Assembly (NCBI GenBank): GCA_023014335.1
Contig: JAECYW010000013.1
Span: 186,001 to 250,000, forward strand
From: Galerina marginata
Lineage: Eukaryota > Basidiomycota > Agaricomycetes > Agaricales > Galerinaceae
DNA length: 64,000 nucleotides
Direction of reading: 5' to 3'
This document shows positions 1-10,679 of this stretch, piece after piece. Made by a program: the position numbers and the translations under genes. Within the stretch, counting starts at the first letter, position 1. The number at the start of each line of letters is the position of its first letter. The notes below the pieces were generated by a model, which did no database searches, was not told where the DNA came from, and saw only the letters and a program-made list of their open reading frames with translations.

Positions 1-1006
1 GGCTGAGATACAGAAACCATGCAGGGTCACTATAGCAGTGGGAGAATTTCCAACCATTGCGTTAGGAATGTTTTCTGCCTGCTATGCAGGCCGGAAAACA
101 AGTTCTTTTACTACGTAAGAACTTGTAACAAGATTAATTAATTGACTACAATAAGAACTTGTAATAAGATTAGTTCATACGTCACTTAGTTTTTATCAGA
201 TTTCCTTGAAATAAAGTGTGTAATTATCAGAAAAATCAGGGCTAAAAGATGGTGTCACATGCGTATTGTCACATCTTTATGTGACTTACCAAATGCGGAA
301 TATTGTTGAAAACACAGTAAATAAGCTAAATTGAGAGATTTTAAAGACATTAAAATAAAATAAAAATACTGATAATGTTTTTTTTATCTAAGAGATGGTC
401 TGTGCACACATATCACATGACATATCCCTGAGAATATTTTGGTCCAAGTTGGTGCATTACCAAATCCAAGGCAATTGCACAAAGTCCTGCTGTGAGTTTG
501 ATTATGTAAGCTTCTAGAACATTATTTCCATGTTATTTGGTCATGTTTTGCAATGTTTGGTGTGCCTTTTATGGGTTATCCAGTCAGTTTAACACCAATT
601 TTCACCAAGTTGAGCTGACTGTTTGCCTGATTTGGACACCATGACATCATTGCAAAACATATGTAAATATTTGTACATTATTCTAGATTGGTCTGGGCAA
701 CACATTTTAGCATATCTAGCTCATTGAAACCTGTTTTAAGTGTAAATTCACACAAATTTGCGCTTTTTGGGTCGTGTGAACAGGTCACATGACCTAATCA
801 ACCCTGGATACACATGCCACATGAAAGCCCTGATTTTTACGATTTTTTTGATGCCAAGATCATAAAAATTGGCCCAGTAATGGCTGAGATACAGAAATCA
901 TGCAGGGTCACTATAGCAGTGGGAGAATTTCCAACCATTGCGTTAGAAACCATTTCCTTCTGCTATCAAGTGTAGAAAACAAGTTCTTTTACTACGTAAG
1001 AACTTG
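1..1006 (+). mobile_element. TIR-family element, copy A (left end outside the window)
   Basis: AT-rich non-coding DNA that matches 14681-15728 over nearly its whole length. Both copies carry the same roughly 190 bp block twice in direct orientation, here at 1-125 (partial) and 814-1006. Each block ends in the near-palindrome ACAAGTTCTT...AAGAACTTGT and is followed by TA. By comparison with the other copy, the left boundary should lie about 40 bp before the window. No transposase is visible, so it looks non-autonomous. The TA next to the end would fit a Tc1/mariner-like target duplication, but the palindromic end makes the exact edge ambiguous. Confidence 0.65.
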
Positions 1007-3733
1007 TAACTGAAGTCCTAAGGTATAATTACAAGTCCTTAAATATAAGAGCGGAGTTATTCCCAACCCCGCAACTCCGAAACTCGGGAAGACCTCGGTA
1101 AGATGTGCTGCGGAAAGAAGCCTCGGGGCCTGATCCTTACCAACATGAGGATAACATGAGGATCGTGTGGGAAGGGGTGAACGATTCCGAGAAGTGGAAA
1201 GGAGAGTATCCGTCCGCATTCCGGTCGGAATGACGGACATTTCGGAATCGGAACCGCGGAAGCGAGGGACTTAGAATTGGATCGTGACAGTTTTGACCGA
1301 AATCACCACGCTCAGAGGTCCATACTTGCACCATATGGTTAACGGCTCAATGTACCCACCGGACACTCAAAAATACGTTGGTATGTTAATCATAAATACA
1401 TTCTGCTATTAATTTGTTAACCTAATGTACGTGTTACTGTCGTCCGAGACGTCTTCGACGACAACGAGCCTCGACGGATTGGTCGGCCCGTTCGAGGTTG
1501 CCAATAAGAGTAATTGCCGAAAAGGCCGAACGCCAGACCAACCGCCATCAACCCCACGTTGATCTTGCTTTCCACCACCACCACCAACCTCCCTCTCTCC
1601 CTCCTGGCCCGTTTCGCCCCTCAACGCCTCAAGAATATGTTTGGTAAGTGATATTATTAAATTTTACTGCTATATCACCTATATTATTAAATAACAGGTA
1701 TTCTACTGCACAAACAACATCGTGCCACGCGTCGCGAGCCCCCCCTCACGTCGAGGGCTGTGGGCCGACGTTCCAACAAACTAGGGTGGGAATCGGGTGA
1801 AAAATAATGAGGGGAGACCCTGGAAAGGGAGACCCGCCCGGTACGTCGTGAGACGAGTCAAAATATGACTCGTCTCACTTTCCTTTCTATCCCCACGTCC
1901 ACAGCTCATTCGCGCCACGATAGGCCAGATTGGAGCCCGCTGCCGTTGCCTACACGGATACCGACCCCGCCTACGCCAAGACAACCCGGGGCCGCCGTCG
2001 CCTCTTGCTCACATGTTGCACCCACGGCTAGCAGAAGGAGCAGCAGCAGTCGTCTGCTGCTGCTCCTATGACACGAACACTCCGGAGTTAGCAGCAGCAG
2101 CAGCAACACCAACACTGCTGTTGCTCTGCTACGGTGGTGAGGACGGCATGACGTGGAGGCAACGATATCCGTTGCCTCCTCAGTTTTACCTCTCGAACCA
2201 CCTTATCCCTCGCGCTCGTGTCCAGCCCATTCACCACTCACCCCCTTACGACGATCACAGGCAAACACGTACGGCAACGAACACCGAAGAACGAACGCGA
2301 ACGCCATCACGTTCGCGTTTGTTGCCCCTTTGGCCCCCCACCCACTCTCCGCCCACTCCCCCACCTCGCGACATCTCCCAGCACGCAGACCACGTCACAC
2401 GTGAGCTGCGATGGGAGATGACGTTTAATGTCCACCTGATTGCTACTCGTCGCAATAAGACGGCATGGGTGAGACGGGCGAGCTAGAGGATGGCGCCAAC
2501 GTCCAACGCGACGGCCCTGCGAGCCGACGGCAGGACACGTCGACGGAGGTTGATGTTGGAGAAGGTTTGGTAGCAGTTGAGGGCTGTAGGCACCCCGACG
2601 AGCAGGACAAACAGGTTGAATAGGCAGGAAGGTTCTGCCGTTCTACCGTTAACGAGTAAGTATCGAGACAAAACACAGTTGTGGTCTCCTCGCCGTACAT
2701 ATGTAGATATATATAATGTTCTACATAGTGTGATATTAACATAATTTGATCATTCTACATAACTTGTCAACAAGGCCTTTCCCTGGGTGTTAGCCTACAA
2801 AATTAATATCATTATGTTCAGAATTGCCTGTAGATTCCAGCTATGTCTACACAAGTGAAGGGAAAGGCATACTGAGGTCAGGATAGGGCAAAAACGGTAG
2901 ACATTTTGTAGAAATCTATTTATAACACTCATCCTATGGTACCCGTAGGAATTATTCATTTGTTTGATCACTTCCAGTACACATTTTGCAATAAAAATTA
3001 TACCATTAGGTTCGTATCTACAAGGGCATTACGAATATGCATGGAGAAGTGAGGGGACGGAAATATTGAAAGGAATATTGCACGAAAACTACACAAATCT
3101 ATTTTTATCGCTCATCCAAAAGGAGCCGAAAAGGCGCGGGACGCGTCCGAAAATGGAACTAGGACCCCGTCGGGACTCATGGCATCCGTTTGCAGATTCG
3201 AGTTAGGCGTGTCGCGCCTCCCCGACGGGGTGACCAACATCCCAGATGGTATGTGGGGGCTAATATATACTGCCTGGCGCTTTTTCAGCCCCGAAACCCG
3301 CCCCCCAATGACGAGCAGCAGCCAATTTTAATTGCTATCAATATTTAGAGACCCTGCATGATTTATTCCCGCGCCTAAAGGCGCCCAAAAGCGCCCAAAT
3401 GATGAGCAGCACCCATTAGACAGTGCCCGACGTCATGGGGGGCATTGTTTATATGTATTTACTATCCCCCGCTACCCTAGAGCACCCATAGACCCATCCC
3501 CGGCACGCCTAACCACCCTAGAGGAGTATAATACATGGGGACTGCCTAAAGGCAGTACTGGTTAAACACACTCTGGATGTATGAGGCCCAACTGCCTAAA
3601 CACAGTGTTTCATACATGAGCATGGCTGCTACAGGTGGCGTAACATCAAAAGTTTTTCTGATACTTGTCTGATCCCAAATGCCTGAGCCGCGAACATACA
3701 AAGGAGGATGGTAAACTGGAATTAGAACTACCA
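1007..3733. other. Intergenic, no gene recognised
   Basis: 2.7 kb without a convincing gene. 1010-1640 and 1730-2700 are GC-richer and contain a CAG/CTG-rich simple-sequence tract near 2030-2110 and several short overlapping open frames on both strands, which is typical of low-complexity DNA. 2700-3120 is AT-rich. 3120-3540 contains short GC-rich runs with repeated CCC/GGGG tracts. Nothing resembles a known protein, RNA or transposon end. Confidence 0.5.
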
Positions 3734-4480
3734 ATGGCAACCGACCCGTCCTTTGCAGTCTTTCCTGGTGTTCCTTCTTGCGCTGAGCTCTATGTTGCCT
3801 TGGCACAGAGGACCGCGTACGACCAAGACTACGCGAACGTAATCCAGGACCTTGTAGAAGAGGCACTTGTCGCTCGTACAATATTCTGTGCCCACGTGCG
3901 CATTACTCGTTACCCGACGGGAGGAATATATCAACCCCCGATGGAAGAGCTGATGGACTGGACCCAAGCTTTCGTTTGTAATCTTTCAAATCCGCATTTT
4001 GCTAATTTTTCTGATAATTCTTAACCTGCTCAGGTGCACTTTCCGAAGGAACAAATCGTGTACGGGACACCAGTGGCGCTCGAATACATCGCCCTCTCGT
4101 CTCAGTGGCTAACAGTCCTTAGACACCGTCCCGATAATCGGACCGCGGGCAGTGATTTAATCAATCAGTACGGCGGGATTGTTAAGAACATGTTAGACCT
4201 TATGGCGGCCCCCCATATCCCCGCTTTCCCAACTCGTCTGTCGGTGCGTTTGTCCGGTTTATCTTTCCTAAAGTAGGCGCTAACAAAAATCTATCAGACC
4301 CTTCATTCCACATGGGCTTATGGCAACGGCGCGGTAGAGGATGATCATACTAGAGGCTTCACCAGCCTCCTTGAAGTTGCCGAATTTAATCATTTACATG
4401 CTCTGGAATGGGCAATGATCGAACAAGAGACCCATCCTGGTGGCCCACTTCCACCTGCTCTTCTTTGTAGAACCCCATAG
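3734..4480 (+). CDS. Unknown protein, three exons, paralogue of the gene at 4610
   Basis: I do not recognise the family. The model is exons 3734-3973, 4034-4243 and 4298-4480, all joined in phase 0 by introns of 60 and 54 nt with GT...AG ends, giving 210 residues. The protein starts MATDPSF and ends LLCRTP. The start is the first ATG of the open frame. No signal peptide, transmembrane helix or known motif is visible. The last exon (TLHSTWAYG, then AEFNHLHALEWA) resembles the last exon of the neighbouring gene at 4610 (QLSTIWLTS, then KEWHRLERALK), so the two are probably tandem duplicates. Both lie in a transposon-rich stretch, so they could be transposon passengers or fast-evolving lineage-specific genes. 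Confidence 0.6.
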
Positions 4481-4562
4481 ACTCTGTTGTTGACTGTAGT
4501 TTCCCAGAAAATATACTTGTCTTCCTCTGTGATTTTTATCTAAATCATGCTTGAGCAAAATC

Positions 4563-4568
4563 TATAAA
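4563..4568 (+). promoter_or_regulatory. TATA box of the 4610 gene
   Basis: TATAAA 47 bp upstream of the ATG at 4610. The gene at 7540 has the same arrangement (TATAAAAG, ATG about 50 bp downstream). Assignment rests on position and sequence only. Confidence 0.4.
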
Positions 4569-5103
4569 GCCAGGCCTAGTAGGGACGCGTCTTTCAGCAA
4601 GTTCCCGTTATGGCGGCTATTGATATCTTTGTGTTAGACCCTCCTTCCGCGTCGCTACGCATACAACTCGCCACCGCCAATGCAGCGTTTGAGGATGCTG
4701 TTGCCTACACTGGCTTGGGTCCCGCGAATATTCCATTGGAGGAATTGTTAACGCTTTCCGCAATATTGGTACGCGGTCAATTGCTGACCATTTTGCTCCC
4801 GTCCTTACTAATAAATTGATAGGTCGAATACAACCCAGATTTTATCACATATGAATCTCTTGTCGGGACCATATACATTAAAGTTTTTCAAGTCTGGCAC
4901 GATGCCACGGTGAATCACCCAGGAGCGGCCCTTATTCCGGGGCGCTTCCAGCAACTCATGCGCAGGCCTGATGTGCCGAATCTTTCTGCTTCGTACGGGG
5001 TAAGCAACAGGCCCCGTCCCCTTCTAATTAATCTTTACATAACAATATCTGATCATTATTCAGCAATTGTCCACCATATGGTTGACTAGCAAATTCGAGG
5101 TTT

Positions 5104-7160
5104 ACAAGTTCTTATGTAGTAAAAGAACTTGTTTTCTACACTTGATAGCAGAAGGAAATGGTTTCTAACGCAATGGTTGGAAATTCTCCCACTGCTATAG
5201 TGACCCTGCATGATTTCTGTATCTCAGCCATTACTGGGCCAATTTTTATGATCTTGGCATCAAAAAAATCGTAAAAATCAGGGCCTTCCTGGTTACATGA
5301 CCAGGCCGTTTTAGGCTTGTTAGAACCGCCTCATTTTTCTGCTTTTTTTGAGTATAAGATCATCCCAATAGCTTCAGAACTGAGCGGACTATGCATTATT
5401 TACTTATTTAACCTTTATTTATAGTCGGACTCACCTTAAAAGTAAGAACTTGTTTTTGCCATGCACAGCAATGGCCTCTGACCAAGTGTGGCTGAGATGG
5501 CCCGCACACCCATACCCGACTTGTGAAGCAGCCATTGCTGCACATGGCAAATACGAGTTCTTTATGTTTTTATTGTCTAAATAAGTTCATGACTATCAAA
5601 TACCCAGCTATTGATTATAATTTTTAGACTAAATAAAAACCTCATAAAATATTTAAAGACTCAAAGAAAAATCACACAATTCCTCAGCATTTACAATTAG
5701 TAATGAAATCATTCATTTGAATAATAAATTGAAGTATTTAAGGAATGGTGCAAATATTTGTCAATATTTGTGAGCATAAATATACTCAGCAGATAACCCA
5801 GAATTTTGCAAATTTTATGATACAAAGTTCATGATATTTGAACAAGAATCCAGAAAGCTATGATATTATAATATATTTAATCTCTTATCTTGGGCATTTG
5901 CTTGACAATTAAGTTATCAGATTGCATGGTATAAATATATTTGGACTCAGAAAGAATTTCTCTTATTTTACAGACTTTTTTTGCTTTCCACAACTTTCCC
6001 ACGCTTGGATGAAAAATGCTTATTTCTTGAATAATACAAACAGAGCCAAATATTTGCAAATAATTATCCACCTATTTTATTGCCCTGAATTTTCTGGATT
6101 TTCTGATATTAAATTTATGCAATTTGAGTCAGAACTGAGCATGTTAGAGCCTGATTACTGATTTGTAGACTCGCGTCCAAAAGTCATTTCTCAATGAGGA
6201 AATTACCTGGTCACATGATTTTAATATATTTGTAATCAGAAAAATTCAGGCTATTTTTCAATATTTTTTCCGGATTTATTACATAACATTCTCACCCGCA
6301 GATCAGATCTGCATGCTAAAAGCCTAATAATTCGATCATGATCGACATTGTGCACAGCATGACGCACGCCGAGGTCAAAAATGACTATAGTCGACCCACT
6401 TTTGACCTCGGCGTGCGTCATCAGTCAATTAAGGATCGTGATGGCATTAATGTGCAATATTCATACACATAAGTACTTATTTTAGGCGTATCTCTATCAA
6501 TTCTTCACGGATTTCGATGAAATAAATTGTAAAATATTTAGAAAATTTAGGGCTATAAATCATACTAAATGTGCGTTGCAGAAATCGGACTATTTGGTGA
6601 CGTATAGGCGTTATAAGAGTCGTTGACGGCATATCAGAGTATTGCATCATTGGTTACCAAGGGAAGTGATGGATCTGATGTCATAAATATAGCAATGTGA
6701 TGTAATTGATCCCATCAATCAATCAAGCTAAATTTAGAATGTGTTACTTTAAGCAACCAATACTGAGAATTGATGTATTTTATGCTATTCTGCACCAATT
6801 TTCCTGAAAAAAAAAAGATATTACTTGGAAAATTAATGGGATCAGTTTTTATTAAGAAGGTTTAGCAGTTGCACAATTGAATGATGTATTATTTTGGGAA
6901 TCAATCACATTGGCAACGTGCAACAGATGGTTACTAGGGAAAATGATGCATCACCAATCAATCAAACTTGTGATCAAATGTGTTCTCACGACTTCATTTT
7001 TTGAATTAAAAGACTACAAACATTTGTAGCAACTAGGAACAAAGACTACAAAAAAAGTGAAGCCGTGAGAGAAAATGAATGAAAAATGTGGTCGCACTGC
7101 AAGCAAATTAGCGGAAAGTCAGAATAAGAACGAGTTCTTTTACTAACGTAAGAACTCGTA
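5104..7160. mobile_element. TIR-family DNA transposon, about 2.06 kb, non-autonomous
   Basis: The left end reads ACAAGTTCTTATG and the reverse complement of the right end reads TACGAGTTCTTACG, so the roughly 30 bp termini are inverted repeats and each is itself nearly palindromic. The first 190 bp match the conserved end block of the copies at 1, 13621 and 14681. A second partial inverted pair, built on GCCATTGCTG and CAGCAATGGC, lies at 5440-5570. The interior is AT-rich, with no coding region beyond short random frames. The element interrupts the gene at 4610. Superfamily uncertain; flanking TA would fit Tc1/mariner. Confidence 0.65.
6359..6421. repeat. Perfect 22 bp inverted repeat (hairpin)
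   Basis: Positions 6359-6380 are the exact reverse complement of 6400-6421, with a 19 nt spacer. The arms (ATGACGCACGCCGAGGTCAA plus AA) are GC-rich inside an AT-rich element, which makes the structure stand out. It could be a fold-back in the transposon interior or a nested insertion scar. Confidence 0.75.
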
Positions 7161-7488
7161 ATGGTGAATTGTTCCGTCTGAATCTGATCAGGATGAAAGA
7201 ATGGCATCGTTTGGAACGCGCTCTGAAGCCAATAGTCGAGTTTGGTACAGCTATTGTGGCCTTTGAATAGGTAGAGATTTAGTGAATGCATGATCACAAC
7301 TCCTACTACGCCCAGAATAGAATCTCGGAGTGTGGACGCGCCGTGATGCCAAGACCGACGATCTTTTCAGGTGACAGAATCAAAGTATATTTCCCCATTG
7401 AGGTATTTCGTCATAGAGCCTACCATTCGGCGCGCTAAGTAGTAGACGCGTCGGTAGGTCGTTACTTCGTTGCGCAGGACGCTCAAGC

Positions 7489-7496
7489 TATAAAAG
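7489..7496 (+). promoter_or_regulatory. TATA box of the 7540 gene
   Basis: TATAAAAG ends 44 bp upstream of the ATG at 7540, a normal fungal spacing. Upstream (7430-7480) are several ACG/CGT-rich motifs of unknown meaning. Confidence 0.4.
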
Positions 7497-7539
7497 AAGC
7501 GACCAAACTGTCGGTCAAGCCCCACTCATCTCTTTGAAA

Positions 7540-8856
7540 ATGTGCGCTGTACTCGATCCCTCTGTTGAGGACGCTGTCCGACAAACTTTTTACATTATGC
7601 ATCATACGACTCCCGAGTCCCCGCATGATAGTCGTTCCGTTGTTTCCTTGTGGAACGGGTTGATTGACGCGGCCAAGTTCATTGTATGTTGCATTTCTCT
7701 ATCAATCCTATTTATCTGAATATTAAACTGATCTTCTGCGACCCCTTCATCTAGTCGGGTTGGGTCGAACACCCTCAACTTGTCCAAGACGCGGGCAAGA
7801 CCGCTCGGGACATCCCCTTCGGTATTCGTCGTGCCTTCCAGGACTACATGAAGGCATATCCTGGCAAGTTCCAAGAGTACCCTCAAGAATACCGCGCCAT
7901 CGCACGGCTGTGCAGGTGTATTCAAGAACTTCGCGAGAAAACCGCAGGTCGTGTACGTCCCTGTGCTGTTTTCTGTCTTTAAACACCTTTATTAACATCC
8001 CGTCTGATCTTTAGGGTTCAAAGCAAGGTAGTCATTCTGGCCGGGGCCGAGCTGACAATCAGGAAGACGATCAGGTACGTTGGCCCGCGTCGCACCGACC
8101 TTTTAAAACCTTACTTATTTTCCTATATCCAATTCAGGAGGACACTGAGGAGGTAAGGATACGTCTTAGCCGTCCTTTTGTTACAGGGTTTTTAACTCGG
8201 GCATTCAAGGCTATGGTTGTGGATGACGAGGGGGGGCCTAGCAGTAGCCAAGCTCCTGCCGCTCCCCAAGCACCTACCGCGCCCGCTGCCAATCGCGTTC
8301 TTCGCTTTAAGAAGAAACCCACTCCAGCCAAGGTACGCGTGCCCTCGTCTTCCAAGAGCAAGAAACCTAAGCCTGGAATTGTCCCGAAAGCCTGTGGAGA
8401 AGCGTGCAGACGTAAGTTCAGCTTAACCACTCCATTTTCTGGTTTTATTTCTTAATCTGTTATCTTAGACCACCAGGTCGTCTTCTGTACCAGTCCCCCC
8501 CATCAACAAGCGGGCGAGGCCGAACCATCCGTCCCCCGACGGTATGTATTTATCCTGTCTGTTGCTTTTTCCTTGTCTTGACCAAGTGTTCTCTTTCTCT
8601 AGGGGCTCCTTCTGAGCTTCCCGCCGGGTCGCTCCAGGAGGCTCTTGAGATAGCGGCTTCCCCTTCTATTCCGTCGGATGTGGAAGGTATCGACAGACAG
8701 ATTAATATGCTGAGTGGAGATTTAAGTGATTACAACTATCAAATTGCTTATAATCTCCGCCAACGTGAATCTGTTCTGACTGAAATTGCGAAACTCAAAG
8801 AAGCTCGATCTAGTCTGGACGCCCCTGCAGAAGCCGATGAGGAACTTGATGTTTAA
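7540..8856 (+). CDS. Unknown eight-exon protein with C-terminal coiled coil
   Basis: The model is exons 7540-7683, 7755-7952, 8015-8074, 8138-8152, 8210-8332, 8391-8411, 8469-8541 and 8603-8856, giving 295 residues. All junctions are GT-AG and keep frame. The 15 nt and 21 nt exons are the least certain calls. The first 110 residues look like a folded helical domain (starts MCAVLDPS). Next come acidic and Ala/Pro/Ser-rich linkers with basic KKKP- and KSKKPK-like patches. The end is a coiled coil around DIQINML-like and LRQRESVLTEIAKL heptads, ending EELDV. I do not recognise the family. It is convergent with, and only about 105 bp from, the retroelement integrase. It may be a cargo or antisense gene of that element, or an independent orphan gene. 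Confidence 0.55.
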
Positions 8857-8961
8857 TATGTACGCATACTGGTAGATTTTCAGGTTTTTCCCTTAGTAGT
8901 TCGTTCATCTACCTTAGGCACTTTTCCCTGAAATACCAATTCATTTGTCCGCGTCACACTA

Positions 8962-10500
8962 TCAATCTGTGTCTTCATCATCAGAGTCCGCGCCTAATTG
9001 AACTTTTTCCAATGCGTAGTCTCGTCCCTTGAAGTCTTCTACTTCTTCTGGCATACTCAATATCTTTTCTAGTCCTTCTCTTGTGATGTCAATTAAGTCT
9101 AAAATGTCGCCGGGTACCTCGATCTTTTCACGAGCATAGTACGGGATTACTCTGAATGCTCCGACTTTATGTTGCCAGACGGCCCCGTTCATCTCCGCCA
9201 CCACGTATGAACCTCCAATGGTTCGTCTAATGACAATCATAGGCCCTAAGTACTGCGGCTTCATTTTTCTGTCTAAGTTATCTTCAACTGTAGTGTTTCG
9301 GACCAGTACTAAACTGCCTGGTTGGAAATCATAATCTTTGATGACCGCGCGATTATCTGTCTCATATCGCAGTAATCGCTCATATTTCTGTTGGTCAATA
9401 CGTTCTCTCATCTCTTCTACATGCAGACGGTGCTTTGCCAACGCTTGTGCGCGGAACGCGATTAATTCTTCGTCAGTCATTACCCCAGTTGGAGGTTTGA
9501 CTAACCAAGTTGCTTCCTTCACATCTAGCGGTAGTATTGGATTTGCACCTGTGATCATAAAAAATGGGGAACACCCCATCCGTCGGCGAATAGTAATGCG
9601 ATCTGCCCATATTACATAGGGTAAGAACCAGAACCATTTGTGGATATTCTTTCCTCCAAGTAACTTGTAAAGCATCTGTCTTACATCCCAATGAGGACGC
9701 TCCACTGCCCCGTTAGCTTGGGAATTATAAGGTGATATCCTAATGCCTTGAATACCATATTTCTGCTCTAACCATTTGACCGCGGCCAGGAAAGATGGGC
9801 CATTATCAGTCACAAATTCAACTAGACATGCCCATCGACAAATGATATCTTCCCATATCCACATGCCAATAGACCGTCCATCATTCTTTCTAAGGGCGCG
9901 GCCTTCCATCCATGAAGTCATCGCACACCGTCCGTGAGCTATGTATCCGCACTGGTTAGACGCGGGCGTCATATGCATTACATCTGCATGTAAGGTCTGA
10001 AATATGGATGGGGTATGCGTTATTACTGGCTTTATCTTGATCATTGTCTTCTGTCTTTCTTGGCATACATGACAAGTCTTCACAAACCAATTGACATCCT
10101 TTTCCATTTCAGGCCACCAAAACCTCTGTATTAGAAGTTGGTTGGTCGCATAAAACCCTCTATGTCCACCGTGATCATGGGCCGCGGTTAACATGTACAT
10201 GTGTCTCTCTTTCTCAACGTATAGTCTGTGCTTAGCTCCTTGCCCTCTATGATATAAGCGTCCTTCATAAATAATGAAGCGATTCGCGAAGCGTAAGAAC
10301 TGTTTATATTCCTTTTCTTTAAGACCCGGCGGTCTAAATCTCTTGTTCTGAAACCATTGTAATACCCATGGTATCCTTTTATCTTGGTTGCGAGCACTAT
10401 CCGTTCTATGTTTCTCTGGATACGGACCCGTCTTTTTCTTAAACTGTTCTTCATCTGGTAAGGCGAGCACGTTAACTAATTGTTGTACTGTTAAAGTTGT
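8962..10500 (-). pseudogene. Ty3-like integrase region
   Basis: The domain order is clear. A zinc-binding HHCC motif comes first (HDHGGHRG, then TCHVC about 27 residues on). The catalytic core follows, with Asp in TLHADVMH, Asp in VTDNGPS and Glu in NGAVERPHWD (D,D-35-E type). A chromo/SH3-like C-terminal part contains GSLVLVRN and LGPMIVIRR. The frame ends in an acidic tail, DSDDEDTD. It is open from the tRNA-like insert to the stop. It catalysed insertion of element cDNA. Upstream fusion to RNase H is broken by a stop near 10680, so it is probably not made as part of a full polyprotein. Confidence 0.85.
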
Positions 10501-10506
10501 AAAAGT

Positions 10507-10578
10507 GACCAGACTGGGAATTGAACCCAGGACCTTCTGGACATATACCAAATGCTCTGCCAACTGAGCTATCCGGCC
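10507..10578 (-). tRNA. tRNA-like gene, apparent anticodon UAU, atypical loop
   Basis: The reverse complement folds into a complete 72 nt cloverleaf. A 7 bp acceptor stem pairs GGCCGGA with TCTGGTC, including two G-T wobbles. The D arm has A14, G18, G19 and A21. The 5 bp anticodon stem pairs TTTGG with CCAGA. A five-base variable loop and a T arm with loop TTCAATT follow. An A is at the discriminator position, and TTTT (10504-10501) follows as a Pol III terminator. The anticodon loop reads TATATGT, which puts TAT (Ile) at 34-36 but A rather than the nearly universal T at 33. It may therefore be a tRNA pseudogene or a tRNA-derived SINE head. It lies inside the retroelement pol region. Confidence 0.6.
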
Positions 10579-10679
10579 GTACCAGTAGAACCAACTATCT
10601 AACTGATACCCTAAACCCTGGGAGATATACTCCGTGCAAGACTTATGCCACCTTTGGCTGCTTAGGTTGAGGTGCATGC

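Larger units (their letters stand above)
4610..7270 (+). pseudogene. Unknown gene split by a 2.06 kb transposon
   Basis: Exons 4610-4768 and 4823-4999 and the start of exon 3 (5064-5103) form a clean open frame beginning MAAIDIF. The introns are 54 and 64 nt with GT...AG ends. Exon 3 then runs into the TIR element at 5104. Directly after the element, from 7161 to the TAG at 7268-7270, an open frame begins GELFRLNLIRMKEW and ends TAIVAFE. Joining T5103 to A7161 keeps the frame. The continued exon then resembles exon 3 of the paralogue at 3734 in length and pattern. The gene is therefore read as disrupted by insertion. If transcribed across the element it would stop inside it. Function unknown. 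Confidence 0.6.

Noticed and set aside
2013..2486. 157-codon open frame
   Set aside because: Lies in a CAG/CTG and CCA-rich tract with equally long frames on both strands; no protein character.
8857..8961. 3' LTR of the Ty3-like element
   Set aside because: Only 105 bp between stops and nothing here recurs near 15900-16270, so no LTR can be claimed.
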